Source: Leucogyrophana mollusca
Taxonomy: Eukaryota > Basidiomycota > Agaricomycetes > Boletales
DNA length: 64,000 bases
Assembly (NCBI GenBank): GCA_021014945.1
Contig: MU266420.1
Coordinates: forward strand, 1-64,000
Direction of reading: 5' to 3'
In this document: piece by piece, positions 1 to 12,680 of the stretch
Position numbering within the stretch: the stretch's first letter is position 1
Layout: each line of letters opens with the position of its first letter
Notes under the pieces: model-generated
Told to the model about the DNA's origin: nothing
What the model saw: the letters and a program-made list of their open reading frames with translations, nothing else
Databases searched by the model: none
Translations under genes and position numbers: made by a program

Positions 1-1509
1 AGGATTAGGTAGCTCGAGGTTAGTGGTCTCGAGGATTAGTGACTCTACAGGCTCAATTAGGGTGACTGTAGCACTTAAATAATTTCTATTATTCTCTATA
101 CTACACCTATGATATGGGACACAGAAGAAACTGACAAAAAAATCGTAGAAACGACGAAAATAGCGTGCTCATTGTTGCGGACAGCGAGCTCGATAATGCG
201 CGGGAACGCCTTCGGAAAGCGCCGAGCGGCGGGAGCCATTGTGAAAAGATAACCCTACCGTGGGTTTACAGCGCGTTTGCATGCGGACGTTGAAAATCGC
301 AGTGGTATCCGCGCCACAGTACAAGCGTACGCGCAAGCGCAAGCGTTAAGCGTCCTACTCTGAGCTCCCCTAATCAAGGTTTTGAAGTGTCGGTTTCAGC
401 AGGGACGTGGCATCAAGCTTCTCAAGCAATTTGGATTCACTTTCGTGCCGTCTTGTATTTAGCTACACGACTCACGGCTAGTGACCCACCCGCTGGTCGC
501 GACGGGCTCCGACCGTGTTAGTTAGTGCGGTCATAGGAAACTCAAGTCACGAAAGCATCAGCATAATCTGGTGTCGAAGCGAAGGCGCAGCAGTAGTCCG
601 ATGGTACACCGATTGAGAATGGCGCATTCCAGTCACGCATACTGCGACTGGTAGTGAGGCGACAACAGGGCGCTCGGGGAAAAGCGCGGGATGATGGGCT
701 GTGCGCAGTGATACTTGGGAAGATAATGATGTGGTTTCATGTACAAGGAAGAGGTCACTCTATTATTGGCGTCAGTGGTGCTCTGCATGCTCTTCATGAT
801 GTCCATGTCCATGGCCTTCCCAAGGATGCCGCAAGCCCTGCCATGTCCAGGTTAGTCGTGAATGGCAAAGGAGTAGGAGACAAAGATCTACCAGGAGCTT
901 CGGCCCGTCCTGACTGTAGTGCCAAAAACCATGAGACAATCATCCGAAAAGGATGTGCTAGGAAACGCACCGTGCACGATAAAAGATGAAGAACCACATT
1001 GTTGCTCCGAGGGCTTTTGCGAGGAATTGGTGCTTGAAACCAGGTAAATGAGGGTTAAACCCCGACGCTAGTAAGCTCAAACCATTAAAACGAGTCAGGT
1101 TAGCTAGGTGAAGAGCCTACGATGACCAGGACCACCAGCCATGATGAGAGTTCGGGACGAGTGCGCTGTTTATCTTTATTTGCTCGGCTGTAGATGTGTT
1201 CGGATGCAGTCATCGTTCTGTGCGCTCGGTGCGTTGGGATGCTTGGTTGACGGCACTGAGCAGAGTGCACCCGCCAATATGTATCAAGTTTATGATAGGT
1301 AAGATTCGAATGTATGCTACAATACAAGGAGTAGAATACGAACTGACAAGAAAACAAGGCCCAAAAAGAGATGGTAAGATAGCGGCAGTACATATAACAA
1401 AGTGTGCGTTGCTGTTGGTCCAGTTGGCTAGTATACATTGTAACATCTAGGGATCATGATTGTATTCAAAGCTCCTAAGCACATCACATCAGTCTTCAAC
1501 CGCCGTTAC
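1..1509. other. Intergenic stretch, no gene supported
   Basis: I see no protein I can recognise and no consistent splice pattern on either strand. The short open frames at about 650-1000 and 1100-1450 overlap on opposite strands and look like chance frames. The stretch ends just downstream of the UGP1 stop codon, so it includes the 3' flank of that gene. Confidence 0.5.
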
Positions 1510-3632
1510 CTAGAGTGATGCACTTACAATCATATTAAGGTTACCAGAAAGCAGACCTGTCGAGCCCCATTCAGCATGGCGACAAGTTGCGAAGAAGGTA
1601 GGTCTTACGGTTCTCCAATACACACCCGTCGGGTATGTCTATCCGCTGTCCTTCATTCGCCACCACTACAAGACATGTCAACCGCGAAGGGAGCGCAACA
1701 AACGACATGGGAGCTCACCGATTACGGTCCCACGAAGGACGACATCCTTGCCAAAGTGAACGTCCCCCGATACCGTGAGGTGATCTAGATCTATGATAGT
1801 AGGTATTTTCTTGAATCGAGACTGGAAGTTCTGGATCTGTCGTGCATTCGTTAAACCTTCACACCACGGATACACAAAGGAAGAATGGGTCTTACTTTCT
1901 TGAAATGATCCCCTAGTTTTATCACAGGGACGGTGCCAAACATCCTATTATCGTTCATGAGTAGCTGGCCATGTTGAAGCGAATATATGTCGCTTTTGAT
2001 CAAGAGGAGGTCCGAGCACGACTTGACCGGAAGGAAGCGCGATCGCGGAACGTTAATGCCGTGAGCATTTTGGAAATCCTTGATGGCTGCCCCGGCGGCA
2101 GTCTCGAGCTATAGGGGTGTTGATGGTCCGATGGAGGGATGGTGAGTGCACTACATACATTGATACGAATGTCTGACTTGCCTGGATGACAGACTGGCCG
2201 TCATCCGTGACTTTCGGATTCACGATGATGTCCAAGTCCATGCCGCCATTGTCCATGATTCTCTTCAAGGCTGAACAACATGATTTGTATAGGGATACAC
2301 AACACGAGACTTTTTATCAGATACCTTTGAGATTGATCCACAGATTGTTGGTGTTGAAGATCTTGAATTTACGAACTACATGGGATCAGAAAGCGACCCC
2401 ACGATCAAAAGAGGGAAACACCAACCGGACTTGAAGTCGTCTACGTGCTCCGACGGTACTTGGGCAATCTCCAACAGGCGCATTTTCCCATCGTAGTCGA
2501 TAAGTGTACCTCCCTGCGAGTGGTTCAAAATGAGGCCCTTGAGATGCGAACTAACTTCCCCGCTCACTTTGACGTCCCCTTTCGTCTTGTCGGTAACCTC
2601 CATGAGAAACTCGGCGTTCGAGTCAATCATGTGCTGAAGAATTTTCTGGTCTACGCTATCCGCTATATATGAGTGGGGTGTAATACACATCAGTGCGTAC
2701 CGCACGTACACAGCGCCCAAGTTGTCGGAATTGGAGACAAAAAGGTATTCCTTGCCAGAGTTTAGGAGCTGGTTCAGAACGCCCGTGTGCACCAATGCAT
2801 TGTACAGGTCTCCGTGACCGGGGGGATACCAGTGTTTGTTGTCGTCTCCAGCATGTCTCGGACAGGGCTGGAGCGTCTCCTTCCAGATCCGTGGATACCT
2901 TGACTGGTTGAATGTCGTTATTCGTATCTGACGACTAGCATACTTCTTGATGATACGAAGAGTGTCTTCGTGGGTATTGAAGGACGTCATGAGGATGAGG
3001 GGCACGTCGACCCGATTAGTAGCATTGAGATGTTCCACTTGTTGAACAATAAGGTCAAGGAAGGTCAGGCCGTCTTTGACTTCAAGGGCACTCTTGGCCC
3101 CAGACATCCCTGTTGATCATAAACGAACGCGAGCGACCAAAAATCAAGGCGGACAAACCCATTGAGGTCCCAAGACCGCCATTCACTTTGAGTACAGCGA
3201 GTTTGGCAAGGGCTTTGGGATCAGCAGCGTCAGCCAGGTCACTATATCGCCTAATCTGCTCGTCACTGGGAGATCCAATACGGCTCCAATCCCTTCATTT
3301 ACACGTGAACCAGGGAAGTAAATTTATCAGGGTGCGGAGAACGTACAGCTCTCGCTTATTTTCCTTCTCAGCAAGGTAGCGAGCATGAAGCTGAAAAAAG
3401 GCCTTTAATTCGATATCAAAAGCCTAGACGATATCCCTGTCAAATCGACTCCCCACAGCCTACGATAACAAATTCAGGATCGACGCACCTTCCTTGCGAT
3501 AGGATCGGCAGTGTGCACGAGCTTATTGAGCTCATCACGCGTGGCCTTCGCCGTCCACGCCGAATCATTAGCTCTAGGCGGTCGCGCTCGGCGGCGAAAG
3601 CGTTGAAAGCTAGCTCCCTCAAACAGCGCCAT
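1510..3632 (-). CDS. UGP1: UTP-glucose-1-phosphate uridylyltransferase
   Basis: The enzyme makes UDP-glucose from UTP and glucose-1-phosphate in the cytosol, supplying glucan, glycogen and trehalose synthesis. The spliced frame starts MALFEGASF at 3632 and ends SASL at the TAG at 1510-1512. It shows the nucleotide-binding loop [15 protein letters not shown] (codons split by an intron near 3108-3155), then [96 protein letters not shown], and the C-terminal left-handed beta-helix with [12 protein letters not shown] and LLSGNL. These appear in the order expected for eukaryotic UGPases, and the length of roughly 500 residues fits. About nine exons are needed. Seven of the eight introns are GT-AG and one is GC-AG (see separate entry). 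The start is the first ATG in the exon that encodes the usual TRDELNKLV helix. Confidence 0.93.
2109..2181 (-). other. GC-AG intron inside UGP1
   Basis: On the minus strand the exon ending TDDGQSVIQ is followed directly by GCAAGT and not GTAAGT. The intron ends in CTATAG, and the next exon reads [12 protein letters not shown] in frame. No GT donor nearby keeps the conserved join, so this intron of about 73 nt appears to use a GC donor. Confidence 0.8.
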
Positions 3633-4445
3633 GGAAAGCGCGTCACAACAGAGAACGACAGAAGAAAAATGAACGGGAAACAGTGGAGAGTTGGGCAAAT
3701 ATACGCCGCGACAACAAACACGCCTATTGGGCGAGGCGTTTATTTGCGCCTGCCAGGCAGTTACGGTGCTGCGAGTGGCACACAAGTCTTATCCGAAAGG
3801 TAAGATCAGCGATTGGTATCATATAGCAATTACGACGCAACAGGGAAACGGGGAACTGGGCAATAGAGAGCCTTCACGAACGTTGCTTCATCTGGAACTC
3901 ATATGAAAGGCTTTCACCCGCTCACGGGGTATCTGGCAACAATATTCAAGACCACGTATTATGAACGTACAACGCTGCTTTATCGAAGATGAATTGTAGA
4001 ACGGGTGTATGACCGAACCATGACTTACCCAAAAGTACAACCCTACGAAGCAAGATAATCACTCAAACACACGGAGGTCACGGTATCTGGCGGTGCCTGC
4101 GAGGTGCTAGGCGGTAAATATCGAGCAACCCGGCCTGGCGCGTCTAATAAAAGAAGCGCGCGGTAACTGGGCTGCCTACCATTCGGACGAATTTGGGCGT
4201 AAATTCTTCGAAGTTATAAAGAAACACGCAATAACGATGGGCTCAACCCTGTGAACCACACGACCAAAAGTGAGGAGGTGGTATAACTTGTCCACATGTG
4301 GGCAAGGGCAAGAACAAAAGTCCTTGCGCCACAGTCGTTCTCGGCATTTGCCGTTCTGAGATTGAATCGCGCAAACCTAGATTTCCAGTAGTATCATCAA
4401 AACCTTGTCCCGACTTCAAGACTCCCATCCTCAAGACTCTCCGAC
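3633..4445. other. Divergent intergenic region between UGP1 and RPS8
   Basis: About 0.8 kb separates the two start codons, which face away from each other, so this stretch should carry both promoters. No recognisable ORF, repeat or clear TATA element was found. Several short frames on both strands are uninterpretable. Confidence 0.45.
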
Positions 4446-5396
4446 ATGGGTCAGTGCTGTTTGCCGATCTTTCCAACTGACGAGTGTCTTCTAACACCTT
4501 TGAAACTTCGAAATTTCGTATTTTACCAGGTATCTCTCGCTCGTCTCGGCACAAACGCTCCGCAACCGGCGCTCAGCGCGCACACTACCGCAAGAAGAGA
4601 AAGTTTGAGCTCGGCCGTCAACCCGCCAACACCAAGCTTGGTGCAAAGCGCGTTCACACTGTGCGCGTTCGTGGCGGTAACGTCAAGTATCGTGCTCTTC
4701 GCCTCGATACCGGCAACTTTGCATGGGCCTCCGAGTCTATAACGAGGAAGACCAGGCTTATCGGTGTTGTGAGCTTCCTTCCCCGGCACAAGGCATTGCG
4801 ATATTTGGCAGAGGAAGTCTAATCAGACAATCAGGTGTACAACGCATCGAACAACGAGCTTGTCCGCACAAACACTTTGGTCAAGAGTGCGATCATTCAA
4901 GTCGATGCAACTCCCTTCAGGCAGTGGTATGAGGCCCACGTGAGTACAGTATTTTATGTACACATGACATTGGTCTGATTTGCTATGGGTAGTACGCGCA
5001 ACCCATAACCAAGAAGGGTGCCAAGGCACAAGCCGCCGCCGCTACTGCTGCTACGGAGGAGGAGAAAAAGCAGTCCAACCATGTTAAGCGTGTTTTGGAG
5101 GAGAGGAAGAAGGGTATGTGATGCATACTTTGGGCTGTATTTTTCCTTCCCGCTAATAATCCACTTAAGAGGCTAAAATCGACCCTCTGTTGGAGTCTCA
5201 ATTCGCCGCTGGACGTCTGTATGCTGCGATTTCTAGCCGACCAGGCCAATCGGGTCGCTGCGACGGCTATGTCCTTGAAGGGAAGGAACTGGAGGTAAGT
5301 GCAATGTACCTATAGTTGTTCTAGTGCCTCATGTCGTTGCAGTTCTACCTGAGGAAGCTGAGATCCGGCAAGCAGAAGCACGCGCACAACGCATAA
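4446..5396 (+). CDS. RPS8: 40S ribosomal protein S8 (eS8)
   Basis: This is a structural protein of the small cytosolic ribosomal subunit. The spliced product begins [15 protein letters not shown] and continues [56 protein letters not shown] and [16 protein letters not shown], then a lysine/alanine-rich insert. It ends [18 protein letters not shown] with TAA at 5394-5396. This matches eS8 along its whole length. Six coding exons: 4446-4449, 4530-4768, 4835-4939, 4993-5113, 5170-5294 and 5343-5396. The first coding exon is only ATGG. It was chosen because joining it through GTCAGT...CCAG restores the invariant MGISR start. Upstream frames do not give an alternative. Confidence 0.95.
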
Positions 5397-5839
5397 GAGC
5401 TGCCGACGTTTACTGTTTCTATGATTGTCCCCCTTGCGGGGGCCGCTGGTGCATCGGGTTCCAGAGGACATGGTAGCGAAAAAAAAAATGAGGAATTCCG
5501 TAGCGCTCTAGTGTATGACGACCATGCTATTTTAACCACATGTTCTCCTGCAATCTCAGTCCATGTCCTGCCGCTGTAGTGCCTCAAACTATTCTTCTTT
5601 TGCGCAAGCGATGGGCCTCGGATATGGTGGTGGAGTGAATCGGCGGTGTGAAAAGATCTATAAGTATTAGCTAATCGGGGCATGTATCGTATGTACTGCC
5701 GTAAGTAGCCAGTGCAGTTCTTCGCCTTGCTCCTTCCCTCCGCCATTTGCGTCAGTCCTCTGCGGTGTCACAGCCCGTTTCCTTTTCCTTCATCCTCTCT
5801 TTTTTTTCGCAGCTGTTCGTGTTCGTTTCCTCCTGGCCA

Positions 5840-8800
5840 ATGCCACAACCAGCTCCAGCGCCAGGCAGCGGCTCGCCGTCCGTGTCAAGAGGGGTCCCAC
5901 TGACATGGCGCCCAACGAAAATCATGAACATGCGCGACTTGTCCAAGGATGATGACTTTCTCAGCCATCTCCTGGTTGAAAAGCTTGGGACGGGCGCTGT
6001 CCCTTTACTAGTTCACAAGATGGACCCCTCGCGGAGACTGCCCAAGACAAACGCGGACGATCTTATGGCTATCGTTCGACGCGTGCGTATTTAGGCCCTT
6101 CTTTCTTATCTTCAGTACTAATTTATGCCGTCCTTTACGCGTGGTACGACGCCAATCGTGCTTTTATGCGGACCATAGCTCGTCGCTTCAAAAGCGGGAC
6201 CGCAGAACGCCGTTCGCCAGGCCGTGGACGAGTTGCTTGCGTTGGTGCTTTCTGTCATGTGCGCAGAGTTGTTGCTCAGGGACATCATTCTCACTTAGCC
6301 TCCCATCCGTTCGTTACTACCTCAAGCCATATACACAAAAGCAGATCAACGCGTTTGCCACGTGCGCCACCACCCTCCCCTCTACCGACGTGGATTACAC
6401 TAATTCCCCTCTGTCGCAGGCATGCCTCGCGATACTTTGAACTTTACAACCCTGCAGGATTTATAGAAATCGCTCACACGTCCAGATATTCTCATCGTAC
6501 GGGCAAGTCCGAGCTGTGTATTCTCGCCACACGTCCCTTGGCTCCAGGGCTGGTAATTACGGAACTCAAGGGATCCATGGCCCACTTGTCAAAGGAGGAG
6601 GACAAGGAGCTTAAGCGAACCGACCTCAGGAACATCGACATCAGGCGGGACTTTAGTGTCATTCACTCCCGTCAGATGAAAAAGAACCATCTATTTTTGG
6701 GGCCAGCTCGTTTCGTGAACGTGAGTTATTTGTCCCTATCACAATATGCTATCGTTGAACTTGTCGCACAGCACGATTGTGAACACAACTGCGAGCTTTT
6801 CCGCGAAGGAAAATACATCACTTTTCGTGTCCTGAGGCCGATTGCCGTCGGAGAAGAGATCACTGCCCACTACGGTGATGGTTACTGTACGTGCCACATG
6901 CATCTTCATCAAATGCAGATTTTTGACCAGTTGCAAATCCTCCGGCGCAGTCGGTAGCAAGAACCGCCACTGCCTTTGTGAGACTTGCGAAAAGAGCGGA
7001 AGAGGCGGGTACGCTCCAGATCATACCGATGGCGAAGTGGGGTCGGGTGGTGAGTTGGATACCGGGCGTTCGGAAGATGATGAAAGCGAACCGGAAGAGG
7101 TGGCGGCTGCGGTTAACATCAATGAGCGGAGGACACGTCGTGGAGTATACGCTTTCGTCGAAGAAGAAGATGACGACTCGGACGAAAGTGGGGATGAAGG
7201 GAAGGAGTCCAACAAGCCGCTTGCCAACGCTGCAGACGTTGATGTTGACATCGACATGGAGCCCGGAGAAGCCTCGGCGTCAGCATTCTTACCGGCGTTT
7301 GGAACCTCCCGCCATTCTTCTCGGTCTGCTGTTTCTCGGGACCTTGGGCTTGTGACACCCGAACCTGATAGCCGACACTCACACATGTCCCTTACTCCGT
7401 TGAGCAATTCCAAAGCATCCTCACGCGAAAGGACAAGAACTCCATTCAAGTCCATCATCTCAACCCGCCGACAAAAACTGACAGTATCTGCTACTCCAGA
7501 AGTAACACCACAGCCCGGGAGATCGCCCTCCCTGCAGTTACCATTGAGACGCACGCGGGAGAGCGCCAGTCGCCCGCCGACTCCTCACACGGGCAAGGGG
7601 AAAGGAAGGGAGCAAGTTCACATCAAGGAAGAGCCTGAGGCAAGAATTCTGCGCACTCGTCCATCGCTCGCCGTGGACAAGACCGAGTTAGCCGAAATTC
7701 GAAAGCCCGAAGTTCTGCGGGGAGAGGATGGTCGCCCACTTCCCACATGCGTGACATGCTCAAACATCTTGCCTGTGATCTCTGTCGACTCGAAGGTGGT
7801 TTGGGGGCTGAATCTTGACACGACACCCCAGCGTGGCAGGAAACGCAAAGAAAGACAAGACTGTCCGAGGTTAATTTTATGTTTCCGCGGGTTTTCGTCT
7901 CGTCCTGAACTGACCCTCTTCCCTGTTGTTATTAGGTGTATGCGGCACTTTGCTATTTATGGCCAGCCTTGGCCAGCTCGTCTTCCGAAACAGGTGTCAG
8001 GGACTACCAATACGGCCAACCGCGACGAGCCGGATGCGTCCTCACGACGTCCCACCCAGAAAAGCCTGTCCGCCGTTGATCGTAAACTCGTTGCAACCAC
8101 TGATGAGCGCCCGCCGAAGAAGCGCAAGACGGACCATGCGCCCAAGGTCGAGATGTCCAAGAAGGCCAAAGAACTCTTAGCCATGGCTCCCAAACGAAAG
8201 AGAGGCAGACCGCGCAAGTACCCCATCGAGGAAGTAGAGCCACCGAAACGGAAAAGAGGGAGACCTCGCCTTACCTCACCCGTACTCGCAAAGAGGAAAG
8301 AACGCGCGCAATCGCTGTCTTCTTCCAAGAATTCCAAGAATCTCAAGCCCAAGTCTTTAGCTGTACAGACACAGCCTCGGGACTCTAATGGCAGGTTTGG
8401 GAAGAAAGCTGAGACTAATGGAAGATTCGTACGCAAAAAGGTTCCTTCTGCCCGAAGTAGTGTCACAAGGGCACAGAGGGCGTTACAAAGGTCAAAGGTG
8501 AAACTGTGGTTGGCAGACAAAGACGTGGACAAGAAGCCCAAGGAGGAGGACGAGGAAGTTGATCTTGACCTCAGTCCCCATCCGACGAAGAAACGAATGG
8601 CATCTAGCCTGCCCGAGGATTCGCAACGCCCCGTCAAGAGGTTACGTGGTCGAGCGTACGTTGTGGAAGCGCTGGAGGAGACCATTCCATTTAATCCCCC
8701 CGTATCTGCCGGTATCTCCGCGTTCAGATTCAGAGGGGTTGGCAGCAGCCTTCTCTGTCACCCAAACCCTACCAATTATGCTCGGCGGAAGTGGGCGCCC

Positions 8801-9633
8801 CCACCTGTTGACGAACCTTCGCCAAAAGAAGAGGAGGATGAGGGCGAAGGTGGTAGTTTTTTCCGGATTTCGGAGACCGAAAGCGATGGCCCTGTTACCC
8901 CGGAAGACCACACTGCCTTACCCATCATGCCCGCGTCACTTCTCAGAGACACGCTCATAGATGGCACTCGAGAAGAACCAGCGATCAAACCTGGTTTGCG
9001 CCCTGCTGTGGGGCCACCAACCGGCGTCTTCACATTCAAGCCATCTCCCGCCAACTTCGCCAGGCGCAGGTGGTCATCAATGTCCAAATCTCCGCTCGAG
9101 GGTGGTTCTAGCACCCGCCGGAGTGAGCGGCTGAAGCCGAGGGACATGGAGGATTTAATGGATGACGAGCCACTTTCAGGTGAGCTTCCTGTTGCTTCGC
9201 CTGCAGGAACACGCTTCATGCATCGTGTGACCACAGCTTCTTCTGAGCGGTATCCGAAGTCGACCCTTATCTCGCGCAGCGACACGGACGATCTCGAGGG
9301 AGATGTACGTTACCCTACAACCCCCCATGTCACCCAACATTGATAGCTCTGCAGGTCAACGAAGGCTTTCCTGCCTCGACACCCCAACGTCGCGAGTCCG
9401 TGTCGCATCCTGACGACGGTCGATCCTCACATCGCAAAGACCAGCATTTGTCGCAGCTTCGTGTGACATACGCAGCTGAGCTTCCCGCAGTAGTGCCATG
9501 GAAGAATGCGCTCGCCACACCTATGTCCCAGTACCTTCGGAAATCGGCCACCTTTGACGACGACAGCCCAGCCTCACCTGCGAACCTCGTTGACGCCGGA
9601 TGGGAATCATCGTCTGATGTATACTCAGATTAG
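5840..9633 (+). CDS. SET9: Histone H4-K20 methyltransferase, SET9/KMT5 (Suv4-20) type, with AT-hooks
   Basis: The protein is predicted to methylate lysine 20 of histone H4. Exons 5840-6082, 6179-6240, 6299-6361, 6420-6720, 6772-6886, 6951-7869, 7936-9304 and 9355-9633 join in frame. They give an N-terminal helical region (DELLALPSVRYYLK), a family core (SRYFELYNPAG, IAHTSRYSHRTGKSELCI) and a SET domain containing GPARFVN/HDCEHNCEL, IAVGEEITAHYGDGYFG and the post-SET cysteines HCLCETCE. The roughly 900-residue tail is Ser/Pro-rich and acidic. It carries a CxxC...CPRC zinc-binding pattern (about 7748-7940) and two AT-hooks with the RGRPR core (about 8199-8217 and 8250-8270), suggesting direct binding to AT-rich DNA. 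SET9 identity rests on the pre-SET/SET order. The AT-hooks and second zinc site are visible, but their role is inferred. It lies 443 bp downstream of RPS8 on the same strand. Confidence 0.9.
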
Positions 9634-9873
9634 CGTCTGCCCATTGCTATCACGTACAAGGTGTAACTTATAACACAACACTTCCAACCATTTGCTTCTG
9701 GACATGATTTATATGTAGTAACTTTATTGTACTATCCTCCTTATTGCCAATCCCACTATGCTGATTTGGCAGGGATTCGGATACTTGGACCTTGGGTATA
9801 TACGATCGATGTAGTGTTTTTGTGCAATGTATCGTTCGAGTTGCTAAAAAAAGCTGTCGGCGGATGAAAAAGC

Positions 9874-9956
9874 TGTCCCAAGGAGGATTCGAACTTCCGG
9901 CTTCGCAGTTATGATGGTACCACAATGCGATGATTTAACCACTAATCGACAAGGAC
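9874..9956 (-). tRNA. tRNA-His(GTG)-like gene with 11 nt intron, possibly degenerate
   Basis: On the minus strand a cloverleaf can be drawn: D-arm GATT/AATC with loop AGTGGTTA, and a perfect 5 bp anticodon stem TCGCA/TGCGA. The loop is TTGTGG plus TACCATCATAA plus C, so an 11 nt intron sits at the canonical place after position 37 and the anticodon is GTG. The T-loop is TTCGAAT. A-box and B-box promoter elements are recognisable. Weak points are a mismatch (T-T) and two wobble pairs in the acceptor stem, an A-C mismatch in the T stem, and no obvious G-1:C73 pair as expected for tRNA-His. It may be a diverged or dying copy. Confidence 0.5.
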
Positions 9957-10594
9957 GATAACAAAGAATGCCCTTGGGTACTACATAACTCATCAATCAC
10001 CAATTTCAACCTGATGTCCCGTAGCTATACTCAAGGCCCTGTGTGCGGGTGCGGGGCAGGGGCCGCAAACGTCAGAATTAGTCCAGCGTGCTCAATACAT
10101 CCAACGAAAAGTACGCTGGCCATGCGGTGTGGAGAACGGACGTCATGATAACCTCAGCGTAAACGCGTTCCCGGGTCAAGAGCAACATTAAATACCATAC
10201 GTAGGGCACCCTGGGGTTGAATCATATTTAATTCGTCATCCACTTAAACGTACACATCGCCGTCGCTGCAAAGGCGGGGGTTGCGCATGAGATGAGGAAT
10301 TAACAATTCGGATGCGTACAGTGCAGCGCGTCTCCGATCGCCAAGAGTGTCTGTGCTCCTCGCCCCTGCTCGCCGCGACTGATGAGTGCTGTGCGTCTTA
10401 ACGGTTGTCGAAGGGGACGAGAAATTGCACAACTCGCTGTCCCTGCGGGTAAGTGCGGTCGGGAAAATTCCAGATGACACCGGGTTATTTTACGCGGACA
10501 CATCCCATCTCATCTTGATAAAAAAGCCCGGCCGCGTTGAAAAGCACTCGATTAAAAGACGGTATCTATATGTGATATGCTTGCTTTGCTTAGA
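9957..10594. other. Intergenic region, no gene supported
   Basis: Between the tRNA-like gene and the 3' end of CCT6 there is no recognisable coding exon. Short frames on the minus strand near 10244-10503 have no family resemblance that I can see. Confidence 0.5.
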
Positions 10595-12680
10595 CTATGA
10601 CTGTCCATCTGGCTTCAGTGAGCTGCGACCAGCCCGTAGGATTTCGTCCGTGGAGAGAAGGTTCACAGCAATGACGGAACTGGGGGCGCATATCAGCAAT
10701 GTAGCCTTCAATGAAACACCACGTTTCTAACCATGAGTGTAGCATTTGCCTCTTGACCCGGTAGTTGTCCCAGATACCTTCAACCGTGGGATCAAATGGT
10801 TCTCCGGATTCAAGATCGAGTCCAACGGTATTGCCTTCTGCTTGCTCATCCTGGGAATGGTGACATATGTTCTGCTCTGAGTAATTAACAAAAGTCCACA
10901 ACATACCTGCAACGCAACGACAACATCCTGAACATCGAATCCTCCGTTCTGCGCTAGTGTTTTTGGAATGATCAACAGGGCATCTGCGTACGCCTGAACA
11001 CCCATCTTGACCCGCCCTTTCGCAGACCTCTTGACAGGGCCGCTCAGATGCGCTGCGCACGAAACCTCAAACGCCCCTGCACCCGGAATGAGACAGTTGT
11101 CTTCTAGTGCGTTCTTCACGGCACGCAGCCCGTCGCGCAGGGCATCTTGAATCTGCTGTATGGTGTGCGCATTTGGACCTTTGATGAGAAGGGTGACGCT
11201 CTTGGGTTGTTTAACTTCTTCCAGGAAGGTGTATTTCTCCTCCCCCAAGGTGTGCTCATAAACAAGGCCGGCCCAGCCGAGGACGTCAGGGGTGAGGTCA
11301 TCGACGGAATTCTGAGCTACACCACCGCATATGAGTTGCAGCCTGTACCCATGAACTATCAGATTTGACAGAAATTACGTGAGCACAACACCACCACCTT
11401 TCCATGTTGCGTCGCTTGGCCCGCCGAAGAGCAAAGATGCCATTTTTCGCGAGAATATCGAGGCTGAGAGGATCGATGCCTTTCTGGTTGATGAGGACAA
11501 AGTTCTTTTGCTTCTCCTTGCCGCCGACGGCTTGGTCACAAACGAGGTTCTTGAGTTCCACAATCTTTTTCACTTTGGCATCGACGAAATGCCTCTCTGA
11601 TTCCACGAGCTTCTCGCGCTGCTCAGCGGATGAATAAAAGAAGCCGGAATTAACCTCGCTGTGATTGTCAGTTTAGGGTTTTAACAGGCGACGGACCCAA
11701 ACTTACGTCTTCTCGTACTCCAAGCTCACGTTCAACGTCAAAATATAGGCATTCTCGACGCGTTTTGGCATGTCCGGATGCCTTGCTCCATGATCCATTA
11801 CTAAGCCGCGCACAAGCTGGGTCTCTGAAGCTGTCCTGTGCTGCATTTTCATGATCTCTACCATGTGTAGATCGATTGGATCACGCCAAAGGTCTTTTGC
11901 ATCTGCAATAAACTTTTAGCGCACTGACCCTGGTTCCTACATGAAATACGTGCCTTTTGGGGGAGGAGGGGGCCTGATGGTTAGCACGGCGTCCACCACA
12001 TCAGCTGCGAGCTGCTTCGCCAAAGACGCGTGGAGCTTTGTGGCAAGCGAAGTGTATGCGACATTGATCAGGGTAGGCCGATCCAGTTTTGAGGGCTGTT
12101 TGAACGTGTCCAGGAACTATCCGGGTGCGCATCAGAGCTTGGACTTTACGGAAGTTGAGCGAATCACGAACGGCTAAAGCCTCTTTTTTTGCGAGATCAA
12201 ATCCCTCAGCAATCACAGTAGGGTGAACGCCTTCAGATATGAACCGATCGGCCTGTTTCAAGAGCTCGCCAACAAGTAAAACGACTGAAGTTGTGCCATC
12301 TCCGACTTGATCGTCTTGAGCAACCGCAGTGCGAGCGATCATAGCGGCAGTCGGATTCTGTATTTGCATCTCGGACAACAGCACCTTGCCGTCCTTGGTC
12401 ATCTTGATCTGACCAGAGCCGTCCACCAGCATTTTGAGAGTACCTCTCGGGCCTAGGAAATGTCGATCAAAGACTCGTTTACCTGTATGCGATGCATGGG
12501 GCTAACCGAGATTACTCTTCACGACACTGGCAAGGCCCATCGCGCCAGCCGTGTTGACCTAGAGGACGCGGACGGTTCTAAGCGAAAATAGGACAGAAAG
12601 CGAAATACCAATACCTGCAGAGCGGCAGCCCTTCTTACGCTCTCAGCCTTTGGATTGATGAGCTCGATGCTTGAAGACAT
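10595..12680 (-). CDS. CCT6: T-complex chaperonin subunit zeta (CCT6)
   Basis: This is one of eight subunits of the cytosolic TRiC/CCT ring that folds actin and tubulin with ATP. The frame opens [20 protein letters not shown] at 12680, then [40 protein letters not shown] and the ATPase motif [20 protein letters not shown]. The intermediate and apical parts include [54 protein letters not shown] and [18 protein letters not shown]. The second equatorial part reads [15 protein letters not shown] and [12 protein letters not shown], and it ends [19 protein letters not shown] with TAG at 10595-10597. Length near 550 residues is normal. Several short introns interrupt it. One (about 12117-12171) has a GTTCGT donor, which I chose because only that join gives [15 protein letters not shown]. 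Confidence 0.94.

Noticed and set aside
1..80. GGATTAG/TTAGGG-like words at the window start considered as telomere-type repeat
   Set aside because: Only isolated, irregular words occur; there is no tandem array.
654..989. 111-codon plus-strand frame
   Set aside because: Overlapped by an antisense frame of similar quality, no family signal, no supporting splice sites.
7021..9285. Long minus-strand frames antisense to SET9
   Set aside because: They mirror the biased codon use of the real gene and contain no domain.
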